Origin: Methylobacterium sp. UNC378MF
GTDB taxonomy: Bacteria; Pseudomonadota; Alphaproteobacteria; Rhizobiales; Beijerinckiaceae
NCBI RefSeq assembly: GCF_900103195.1
Contig: NZ_FMWU01000026.1
Span: 18,103-82,102 of the forward strand
DNA: 64,000 nucleotides
Reading direction: 5' to 3'
Below are positions 26,104 through 33,820 of this stretch, piece after piece. A model generated the notes under the pieces. The model worked only from the letters and a program-made list of their open reading frames with translations, did not search any database and was not told where the DNA came from. The position numbers and the translations under genes were made by a program. How positions within the stretch are numbered: the first letter of the stretch is position 1; the number at the start of each line of letters is the position of its first letter.

Positions 26104-28782
26104 ATGAGCGGCGTCAACGAGATCCGGTCGACCTTCCTCGACTACTTCGCCAAGGCGGGGCACGAAATCGTGCCCTCGTCGAGCCTCGTGCCGAAGAACG
26201 ATCCGACGCTGATGTTCACGAACGCCGGCATGGTGCAGTTCAAGAACGTCTTCACCGGGATGGAGAAGCGTGCCTACGATCGGGCCACGACCGCGCAGAA
26301 ATGCGTGCGGGCGGGCGGCAAGCACAACGACCTCGACAATGTCGGGTACACGGCGCGCCACCATACGTTCTTCGAGATGCTCGGCAACTTCTCGTTCGGC
26401 GATTACTTCAAGGACCGCGCCATCGAGCTGGCCTGGACGCTGATCACCAAGGAGTTCGGCCTCAAGCCCGACCGATTGCTGGTGACCGTCTACGCGGATG
26501 ACGACGAGGCCGCCGGCCTCTGGAAGAAGATCGCCGGCTTCTCCGACGAGAAGATCATACGGATCGGGACTTCCGACAATTTCTGGCAGATGGGCGATAC
26601 CGGCCCCTGCGGTCCGTGCTCGGAGATCTTCATCGACCAGGGCCCGGCGCTCCGGGGCGGACCGCCCGGCTCGCCGGACGAGGACGGTGATCGGTTCCTC
26701 GAGTTCTGGAACCTCGTGTTCATGCAGTACGAGCAACTGGAGCCGGGTTCGCGTAACCCGCTGCCGCGGCCGTCGATCGACACCGGCATGGGCCTCGAGC
26801 GCATGGCGGCAATCCTCCAGGGCGTTCATTCGAACTACGATACCGACCTGTTCCGCGCCCTGATTGATGCCGTTGCACACGCAATCTCACGGGCGCCCGA
26901 GGCGGCGACGATGGCGTCCTACCGGGTGATCGCAGATCACCTGCGCGCTGCCTCCTTCCTGGTGGCCGACGGCGTGCTGCCGGGCAACGAGGGGCGCGGC
27001 TACGTGCTCCGCCGGATCATGCGCCGGGCCATGCGTCACGCTGAAATCCTGGGCGCTCGCGAGCCCACCATGTTCCGCCTCGTGCCGACGCTGGTGCGCG
27101 AGATGGGCCAGGCCTATCCCGAGCTGATGCGGGCCGAGAGCCTGATCGCCGAGACTCTCAAGCTGGAGGAGACCCGCTTCCGCCGCACCCTAGAGCGGGG
27201 CCTCTCGATCCTCGACGCCGAGAGCCGTGACCTCAAGGAGGGCGACAAGCTCTCCGGCGAGACCGCTTTCACGCTCTATGACACCTATGGTTTTCCCCTC
27301 GACCTGACCCAGGACGCCCTCAAGGCGCGGGGCATCGGCGTCGACACCGATGCCTTCTCGGCCGCGATGCAGCGCCAGAAGCAGGCGGCCCGCGAGGCCT
27401 GGAAGGGCTCGGGTGAGGCGGCCACCGAGACCGTGTGGTTCGGGCTGCGCGAGCGCATCGGCGCCACCGAGTTCCTCGGCTACGAGACCGAGACGGCCGA
27501 AGGCATCGTCACGGCCCTGTTGCGCGACGGCGCAGAGGTGCAGAGCCTCGATGCCGGCCAGACCGGCCTCGCCCTCGTCAACCAGACGCCGTTCTACGCC
27601 GAGTCGGGTGGTCAGGTCGGCGATACCGGGCTGATCCTGGCGCCGGGCGTTCGGGCGCGGGTCACCGACACCCAGAAGAAGCTCGGTGACGTGTTCGTCC
27701 ACCACGTGACGGTGGAGGAGGGGCGGTTGAGCCTCGACCACCCGGTGGAGCTGAAGGTCGACCACGCCCGCCGCAGGGCGATCCGGGCCAACCACTCGGC
27801 CACCCACCTCCTGCACGAGGCCCTGCGGCAGGTGCTGGGCGACCACGTCGCCCAGAAGGGATCGCTGGTGAGCCCGGACCGCCTGCGATTCGATATCAGT
27901 CATCCGAAGCCGATCGAGGCGGACGAACTCGCGCGGGTCGAGGACATAGCCAACGCGGTGCTGCTCCAGAACGCGCCCGTCGCGACCAAGCTGATGGCGG
28001 TGGACGATGCCATCGCATCGGGCGCCCGGGCTCTGTTCGGCGAGAAGTACGGTGACGAGGTGCGCGTGGTGTCCATGGGGCTGCCGCTCGACGGTGAGGC
28101 CGGTTCGGGACGGCCGAAGAATTTCTCCGTTGAGCTCTGCGGCGGCACCCATGCGGCGCGCACGGGCGATATCGGCGCGATCACTGTGGTCGCGGAGAGC
28201 GCGGTGGGCGCGGGCGTCCGCCGGATCGAGGCGCTGACGGCCGACGCAGCGCGTCGCCACCGCAGCGAAGAGGCGCGGACGCTTGCGGCGCTGGCCGGCA
28301 TTCTGAAGGCCCCGGTCTCGGAGGCGCCCGACCGCCTGACGGCCCTGATGGAAGATCGGCGCCGCCTGGAGCGCGAGCTGGCCGAGACCCGCCGCAAGCT
28401 CGCCATGGGCGGCGAGGGCGGCCCTGGTGCGGGTGCGCGGCAATCCGAGGTCGGCGGCGTGGCCTTTCGCCGCTCGGTCATCGAGGGTCTCGACATGCGC
28501 GACCTCAAGCCGATCGTCGACGAGGAGAAGAAGCGTCTCGGTTCCGGCATCGTCGCGGTGGTCGGCGTGGGACCCGACGGGAAGGCAGGGCTGGTGGTCG
28601 GCGTCACCGACGACCTGACCGAGCGTTACGACGCGGTCGGGCTGGTCCGGGCCGGTGCCGGCGCACTCGGCGGCAAGGGCGGCGGGGGCCGGCGCGACAT
28701 GGCGCAGGCCGGCGGTCCCAACGGCGCGGGTGCGGAAGCGGCCCTCGACGCCGTCGAGCAGGCCCTGACCGAGGCCGCGTGA
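26104..28782 (+). CDS. alaS: Alanyl-tRNA synthetase
   Basis: Charges tRNA-Ala; cytoplasmic. 892 residues from ATG 26104, beginning MSGVNEIRSTFLDYF, the usual alphaproteobacterial start. Class II catalytic core at the N terminus, then editing domain with HSATHLLHEAL and CGGTHAARTG zinc/editing motifs, and a C-terminal dimerisation region ending with a glycine-rich GGKGGGGRRDMAQAGG loop. The open frame continues 16 codons upstream without support. Two tRNA-Ala genes are in the same window at 37.4 kb. Confidence 0.97.
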   Translation: MSGVNEIRSTFLDYFAKAGHEIVPSSSLVPKNDPTLMFTNAGMVQFKNVFTGMEKRAYDRATTAQKCVRAGGKHNDLDNVGYTARHHTFFEMLGNFSFGDYFKDRAIELAWTLITKEFGLKPDRLLVTVYADDDEAAGLWKKIAGFSDEKIIRIGTSDNFWQMGDTGPCGPCSEIFIDQGPALRGGPPGSPDEDGDRFLEFWNLVFMQYEQLEPGSRNPLPRPSIDTGMGLERMAAILQGVHSNYDTDLFRALIDAVAHAISRAPEAATMASYRVIADHLRAASFLVADGVLPGNEGRGYVLRRIMRRAMRHAEILGAREPTMFRLVPTLVREMGQAYPELMRAESLIAETLKLEETRFRRTLERGLSILDAESRDLKEGDKLSGETAFTLYDTYGFPLDLTQDALKARGIGVDTDAFSAAMQRQKQAAREAWKGSGEAATETVWFGLRERIGATEFLGYETETAEGIVTALLRDGAEVQSLDAGQTGLALVNQTPFYAESGGQVGDTGLILAPGVRARVTDTQKKLGDVFVHHVTVEEGRLSLDHPVELKVDHARRRAIRANHSATHLLHEALRQVLGDHVAQKGSLVSPDRLRFDISHPKPIEADELARVEDIANAVLLQNAPVATKLMAVDDAIASGARALFGEKYGDEVRVVSMGLPLDGEAGSGRPKNFSVELCGGTHAARTGDIGAITVVAESAVGAGVRRIEALTADAARRHRSEEARTLAALAGILKAPVSEAPDRLTALMEDRRRLERELAETRRKLAMGGEGGPGAGARQSEVGGVAFRRSVIEGLDMRDLKPIVDEEKKRLGSGIVAVVGVGPDGKAGLVVGVTDDLTERYDAVGLVRAGAGALGGKGGGGRRDMAQAGGPNGAGAEAALDAVEQALTEAA

Positions 28783-28829
28783 GGCGGGTTCGGTCGAGCC
28801 GCCCTAGCGGTGGTCGTGTCCGCGGGTGA

Positions 28830-29240
28830 TCACTTCACCCGCGTCCAAGTCTGCCGCTTGCAAAAGACGCTCATCACACAGCCCGCCACTTCGAGGGTGT
28901 TGGCGCTGGTGAGCTTGAGCGAGCCGGAATAGGTCTTCCCGTCGTTCGGGTTGTAGAGCGTGCCGCTGAAGCCGGCCCCGTCGCCCTGCGGCGCGCTGAG
29001 GATCTGGACGCCGACCACGCTGCGCGTGCGCAGGGCCGGATCCGGGTTCTTCGCGTCGAGCCCCTTGCCGGGGGCGCTCACGATCGTCCCGCAGAAGCCG
29101 CTGCCGCAGGGCGCGATCCGGACCCGCGACGTGCCGGTCTCCGTGAGCCAGATCCCGGACGGGTCGGCGGCCTGCGCCGTGCCGCAGAGCAGGCCTGCCG
29201 CGAGCGCCGCCAGAACCGTCCGACTTACCGTGACACGCAT
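28830..29240 (-). CDS. DUF2147 secreted protein
   Basis: 136 residues with signal peptide (cleavage near TAQA-ADPSG, residue 24). The GIWLTETGTSRVRI start and NPDPALRTRSVVGVQIL segment are characteristic of DUF2147, a small beta-barrel family of the proteobacterial periplasm without a known function. ATG 29240 has a GGGAGG site. The last bases overlap a GC hairpin that could terminate both this gene and alaS. Confidence 0.88.
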   Translation of the reverse strand: MRVTVSRTVLAALAAGLLCGTAQAADPSGIWLTETGTSRVRIAPCGSGFCGTIVSAPGKGLDAKNPDPALRTRSVVGVQILSAPQGDGAGFSGTLYNPNDGKTYSGSLKLTSANTLEVAGCVMSVFCKRQTWTRVK

Positions 29241-29273
29241 GCTGTTCCTCCCACTGTTGTTCTTCGTGTCTGC

Positions 29274-29909
29274 TCAGCGTGACGCCTGAGGCAGCGCACT
29301 GCCCAGATAGGTCTCCACCACCTCGCAGAAGGGCTGGCCCGCGCCGGTCGACAGCACGGCGTCGACCTCGAACAGCGGGTCAGTCGGCCCGGGGGCCACG
29401 TCGCGACTCGGGCCACGGACTGCCACCGTGCTGCGCACCGGCGCCAGCGAGCGAACGACCCGGCCGAACGGTGTGCGGGTGCCGTCCAGGGTCGCATTCA
29501 TTTCGGGTGTCAGCCGCGCCGGCACGTACCAGTTATCCGCCTCCGACAGGACGCGGCCCCCGCAGGCGAGGCGGACCCGCCGATATCGCACCGGCTCGTC
29601 CGGGCCGATGGCCAGCCGGACCCGCTGCGCGGCCGTGAGCGGCTTGTCTGGAACGGCCAAGCGCTCGGCGACGAGATGTGGATCTGCGGCCAGCTTGTGG
29701 TCGGCGCACCAGCTCTCGAGGGCAAAGGTCGCGCTGTGTGCGGCGAGGATCCGGCTCCGCAGGGATGCGATCAGCGCGTCGTCGCGCGTTTCCCTCGTGG
29801 AATCGCCGGCTGCGGACGCTTGCGCCATGGCGTCGCGCGGCGCGCTCACCGCCAGCACCGACAGTATAGCGGCCAGCGCCAGGCGGATCGGCAAGCTTTC
29901 CGATGCCAT
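29274..29909 (-). CDS. UbiC-like (chorismate lyase fold) secreted protein
   Basis: 211 residues from ATG 29909 with a signal peptide cleaved near DAMA-QAS (about 28). The region RRVRLACGGRVLSEADNWYVP and the following TPFGRVVRSL resemble chorismate pyruvate-lyase fold proteins. True UbiC is cytoplasmic, so a signal peptide suggests a different ligand or role. Two cysteines remain in the mature part besides ACGG. It is just upstream of the DUF2147 gene (33 bp), so both are probably one secreted-protein operon. Confidence 0.6.
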   Translation of the reverse strand: MASESLPIRLALAAILSVLAVSAPRDAMAQASAAGDSTRETRDDALIASLRSRILAAHSATFALESWCADHKLAADPHLVAERLAVPDKPLTAAQRVRLAIGPDEPVRYRRVRLACGGRVLSEADNWYVPARLTPEMNATLDGTRTPFGRVVRSLAPVRSTVAVRGPSRDVAPGPTDPLFEVDAVLSTGAGQPFCEVVETYLGSALPQASR

Positions 29910-30373
29910 GCGTGAACTCCGATCAAGTCGAGGCTCAGTCGAAGTCGACCGTCGGAACAGCGGTCCACAGCGCCACGGCATCTCGACACATATCCTCCCC
30001 CGACGCGGCGCCGGCTTCAGTTCGGTGGCCGCCGCGTCGATGCCCGGCGATACGCGCCAGCCGAGACGGTCCTCGACCGGCAACGCGGCCGTGTCCGAGA
30101 TCTAGCCAGGAAATCCCGAGCGGTCGAGATGCGCCGCCTATGAGCCAGTCCGCGAAGGCGCGTTGGCGGATTGCGGGTGCGGACGTGGCGTACGGCAATC
30201 ACGCCGTCCTTCCGGGAAGGCGCAGGCCAGCCCGGACTCCGGAACCGCCGGCGATTCCGCGGCATGCCCGCGTGGCGGTTCTGGGTTCCGGGCCCTGCTG
30301 CGCAGTCCCGGAAAGGCGGGAGAGTCCAGCCAAGGCGCAGCTGCTCCCGCCTACCCGCGCTGATGGCCCTGGC
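29910..30373. other. Intergenic between secreted-protein operon and lpd, REP-like hairpin
   Basis: No convincing gene. TTCCGGG (30286-30292) and CCCGGAA (30307-30313) flank CCTGCTGCGCAGT, a REP-like palindrome of a type seen elsewhere in this genome (compare 17240). It lies 61 bp past the lpd stop and may end the pdh transcript. Confidence 0.45.
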
Positions 30374-32107
30374 TTACGCCCGACGCGCGGCCGCGGGGAG
30401 ATCGGTGCAGAGGCCGAGGGCGACTTCGGCGGTCAGCCCGATCGTCTCGCCCAGCGTCGGGTGCGGGTGGATCGTGCGGCCGATATCGGCAGCGTCCGCC
30501 CCGAGTTCGATGGCCAGCGCGATTTCGCCGAGCATGTCGCCGGCGCTCGGACCGACGATGGCGCCGCCGACGACCCGCTTGGTCGCGGCATCGAACAGCA
30601 GCTTGGTCAGGCCGTAATCCGCGCCGTTGGCGATGGCCCGGCCCGATGCCGCCCAGGGGAAGCGCGCGACCTCCACGGTCCGTCCGGCCGCCTTGGCGGC
30701 GCTCTCGGTGAGGCCGACCCAGGCGATCTCCGGATCCGTGTAGGCCACGGAGGGGATCACGGCGGCATCGAAGCCGGCCCTGTGGCCGGCCGCCACCTCG
30801 GCGGCGACATGGCCCTGGTGAACGGCCTTGTGGGCGAGCATCGGCTGGCCGACGATGTCGCCGATGGCGAAGATGTGGGGCACGCTGGTGCGCATCTGCG
30901 CGTCGACGGGAACGAAGCCGTTCTCCACCGCCACCCCGGCGGCATCGAGCCCCAGACCCGCGCCGTTCGGGCGCCGGCCCGCCGCCTGCAGCACGAGGTC
31001 GTAGGTCTGCGTTTCGGCGTCGCCCGCCAGTGCGACCGTGATCCCGTCGGGTCCGGCCGTCGCGGACACGACCTCGGCGCCGGTCCGGACCCGGTCGAAC
31101 CGATGGGCGTTCCGCTTCGTCCAGATCGCCACGAGGTCGCGGTCGACCCCCTCCAGCAGGTTGGGCAGGCGCTCGACCACGTCCACCCGGGCGCCGAGCG
31201 CGCTGTAGACGGTTGCCATCTCCAGGCCGATGATGCCGCCGCCGATCACCAGCAGGCGCTTCGGCGCGAAGGGCAAGTCCAGCGCCCCCGTCGAGTTCAC
31301 GATCCGCGGATCCTCCGGCAGCATCGAGAGGGCCACCGGGGACGAGCCGGCGGCCACGATGGCGCGCGCGAAGGCAAGGCTCCGCTCCCCTCCAGCGTGG
31401 AGCGCGACGGTGACGGCGTTCGCCCCTGTAAAGCGCGCGGTGCCGCGGACCACCTCCACCTTCCGCTGGCGCGCCATCTGGGCGAGCCCGTCGGTGAGGC
31501 GGCGGACGGTGCCGGCCTTGAAGGCCCGAAGCTTCTCAAGGTCGACCGACGGGGCGCCGAAGCTGATCCCGTGCGCGGCGAGGCGGGCAGCTTCCTCGGT
31601 CACGGCGGCCACATGGAGCAGCGCCTTCGAGGGGATACACCCGACGTTGAGGCAGACGCCGCCGAGCGTCGCGTCGCGCTCGACGAGGATTACCCGCTTC
31701 CCGAGATCGGCGGCGCGGAAGGCCGCCGCGTAGCCGCCGGGGCCACCTCCGATCACCAAGACGTCGCAGGCTCCGTCGCCATGCCCATCCTTCGACGGTA
31801 CGATCGCCGCCGGTGCCGGCTCTGCAGTGCCGGCTCGGGATTCAGCCCTGGACTGCGCCGCCGGCTCCTCGGCCGCGAGCCGGGCGACGAGCGTGCCGGC
31901 CGAGACCGTGTCGCCGAGGCCGACCAGCATCTCCACGAGGCGGCCGGCGACGGGGGAGGGGATGTCCAGCGTCGCCTTGTCGGATTCGACAACCAGCAGA
32001 GTCTGGTCCTTGGCGATCGACTGGCCGGCGGTCACCGGAATCTCGATCACGGGAACGTCGGCATAATCGCCGAGATCGGGAACGCGGATGTCGAAGGTCT
32101 CGGGCAT
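30374..32107 (-). CDS. lpd: Dihydrolipoyl dehydrogenase with N-terminal lipoyl domain (E3)
   Basis: Flavoprotein that re-oxidises dihydrolipoamide of pyruvate dehydrogenase with NAD+. 577 residues from ATG 32107: lipoyl domain at 1-78 with lipoyl-lysine K44 (ESDKA), a linker, then the FAD domain (GGGPGG near 120), redox-active disulfide C152-LNVG-C157, NAD domain, and the C-terminal HPHPTLGE His-Glu pair. The lipoyl-fused E3 layout is typical of PDH operons with the homodimeric E1. It starts 11 bp after the aceF stop. Confidence 0.95.
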   Translation of the reverse strand: MPETFDIRVPDLGDYADVPVIEIPVTAGQSIAKDQTLLVVESDKATLDIPSPVAGRLVEMLVGLGDTVSAGTLVARLAAEEPAAQSRAESRAGTAEPAPAAIVPSKDGHGDGACDVLVIGGGPGGYAAAFRAADLGKRVILVERDATLGGVCLNVGCIPSKALLHVAAVTEEAARLAAHGISFGAPSVDLEKLRAFKAGTVRRLTDGLAQMARQRKVEVVRGTARFTGANAVTVALHAGGERSLAFARAIVAAGSSPVALSMLPEDPRIVNSTGALDLPFAPKRLLVIGGGIIGLEMATVYSALGARVDVVERLPNLLEGVDRDLVAIWTKRNAHRFDRVRTGAEVVSATAGPDGITVALAGDAETQTYDLVLQAAGRRPNGAGLGLDAAGVAVENGFVPVDAQMRTSVPHIFAIGDIVGQPMLAHKAVHQGHVAAEVAAGHRAGFDAAVIPSVAYTDPEIAWVGLTESAAKAAGRTVEVARFPWAASGRAIANGADYGLTKLLFDAATKRVVGGAIVGPSAGDMLGEIALAIELGADAADIGRTIHPHPTLGETIGLTAEVALGLCTDLPAAARRA

Positions 32108-32118
32108 GGCGGGTGCGG

Positions 32119-33495
32119 TCACAGGAGGGCGCGGCGCAGGTCCGAGAGGACCGAGGCCACGTGGCCGAGGAAGCGGGCAGCAGCGACGCCGTCCACCACG
32201 CGATGGTCCCAGGACAGGCTGAGCGGCAGGATCAGGCGCGGCTGGAACGCCTTGCCGTCCCACACCGCCTCTGTCCGCGAGCGCGCCGCGCCCAGGATTG
32301 CGACTTCGGGAGCGTTGATGATCGGCGTGAAGCCGTCGCCGCCGATCCCGCCGAGCGACGATACGGAGAAGCAGCCGCCCTGCATGTCGGAGCCCGCGAG
32401 AGTTCCCGCCCGGGCCTTCTCGGCCATCTCTGCCATCTCGGTGGCGATCTCGATCAGTCCCTTGCGGTCGCAGTCGCGCACCACCGGCACCATCAGACCC
32501 TTCGGCGTATCCACCGCGAAGCCGACATGGACATAGTCCTTCAGGACGAGGTCGCCGCCTTCCAGGGACGTGTTGAACCGCGGGTAGGCACGCAGCGCCG
32601 AGGCCGCCGCCTTGATCAGGAAGGCCACCATGGTGACACGGGCCGGCGGCGTCCGAGTCTCCCTATTGAGCCCGACGCGGAACGCCTCGATCTCGGTGAC
32701 GTCGGCCCGGTCGAAGTTGGTGACGTGAGGGATCGTGAGCCAGTTGCGGCTGAGATTGGCTCCCGAGATCGTCTGGATCCGCGAGAGCGGTTCGCGCCGC
32801 ACCGGCCCGTACTTGGCGAAATCCACTTCCGGCCACGGCGGGAGGCCGGCGCCGATGCCGGACGCGGCGACGGGCTGCGAGGCGGGAGTGCCAAGCGCCG
32901 CCTTGACGAAAGCGTGCACGTCCTCGCGCAGGATTCGCCCCTTCGGCCCGCTGGCGGCCACGCGGTCGAGACCCACGCCGAGCTCGCGGGCGAGCTGGCG
33001 GACGGACGGGCTGGCATGCACCTCGCCCCGGGTTGCTTGGATCGAATCGGCTTGCGTCGTTTCCGGTAAGACGCGACCGGCTTCCTCACCCGCGCGGGAG
33101 AGAGCCGGGATGAGGGGGGCGACCTCTCCGGATGGTTCTCTCCCGTTATTCTGTCCCTCTCCCGCTGGAGAGCGGGGACCAGCGCTCTGCTTGGAAGCCG
33201 ACGGCGTGTCGGCCGCGGCAGGCGCTTCCGCCGCAGGTGTGGCCCCACCGCCCTCAGCCGGCTCGACCGTTAGGATCGGCGTGCCCTCGGAAACCTTGGA
33301 GCCCACGGCAACCAGCAATTCGCGCACGATGCCGGCGACCGGGGAGGGAACCTCCATGGTGGCCTTGTCGGATTCGATGCTGAGGATCAGGTCATCCACC
33401 GCGAGGCGGTCGCCGGGCTTCACCAGAAGCTCGATGACCGGCACGTCCCGGTAATCGCCGATATCCGGAAGGGCGATCTGCAGCGCGGCGCTCAT
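32119..33495 (-). CDS. aceF: Dihydrolipoamide acetyltransferase (E2)
   Basis: Core of the pyruvate dehydrogenase complex; moves the acetyl group from E1 to CoA. 458 residues: lipoyl domain (1-78, K44 in ESDKA), a linker, the E1/E3-binding domain (161-197, SPSVRQLARELGV), and the catalytic domain ending in DHRVVDG with the catalytic histidine. The linker carries about 35 residues (106-141) translated from a GC-rich palindromic repeat that stays in frame (see repeat at 33073). One lipoyl domain here plus one on E3. Confidence 0.95.
   Translation of the reverse strand: MSAALQIALPDIGDYRDVPVIELLVKPGDRLAVDDLILSIESDKATMEVPSPVAGIVRELLVAVGSKVSEGTPILTVEPAEGGGATPAAEAPAAADTPSASKQSAGPRSPAGEGQNNGREPSGEVAPLIPALSRAGEEAGRVLPETTQADSIQATRGEVHASPSVRQLARELGVGLDRVAASGPKGRILREDVHAFVKAALGTPASQPVAASGIGAGLPPWPEVDFAKYGPVRREPLSRIQTISGANLSRNWLTIPHVTNFDRADVTEIEAFRVGLNRETRTPPARVTMVAFLIKAAASALRAYPRFNTSLEGGDLVLKDYVHVGFAVDTPKGLMVPVVRDCDRKGLIEIATEMAEMAEKARAGTLAGSDMQGGCFSVSSLGGIGGDGFTPIINAPEVAILGAARSRTEAVWDGKAFQPRLILPLSLSWDHRVVDGVAAARFLGHVASVLSDLRRALL
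33073..33180. repeat. Palindromic repeat inserted in frame in aceF
   Basis: About 108 bp built of inverted repeats: CCTCACCCG with CGGGATGAGG, and CTCTCCCGC with nearby AGAGCGGGG. It belongs by sequence to the CCCTCTCCC...GGGAGAGGG family normally found between genes. In the minus-strand reading it encodes SPAGEG...REPSGEVAPLIP...SRAGEE in the flexible linker of E2, where extra residues are tolerated. Boundaries are approximate. Confidence 0.65.
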
Positions 33496-33820
33496 GAGGG
33501 CGATTTCCCGTAGCTGGGCAAATGGGTGGCGAAGCGGTTTGGCGTACCGGCGGTGCGCTGCCGGGCCTCTTGAATGTCTGCCTTGAACCGTCTTCGCCTC
33601 GGCATTCCGGACGTGACGGTCTGACGACCAATCCCGTCAGTCCGGGGCTCGCGGCAGGCGGGGCCCCTGTATCCAGAACCACGGGTGGTCCGTGATGAGA
33701 GGGCAGCGGGCCGTCCCGGCCCGGCAAGCGCGGCGATTCTGAATTCCGAACTCCGCTGCGCGGTCGCGGATGACGGCGTGCCGTGTTCGAGCGATGCCTC
33801 CGTCGGTGCATCACCAAGGA
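33496..33820. other. aceE-aceF spacer, no gene seen
   Basis: 325 bp between aceE and aceF on the coding strand, unusually long inside this operon. No ribosome-binding site plus open frame is convincing. It contains the hairpin-forming fragment TTCCGAACTCCGCTGCG (near 33747), resembling the REP-like elements at 17240 and 30286. An internal promoter or attenuator for aceF-lpd is possible. Confidence 0.4.

Noticed and set aside
29903..32536. An 877-codon plus-strand open frame over lpd and aceF
   Set aside because: Shadow of the pdh genes; no domain recognisable.
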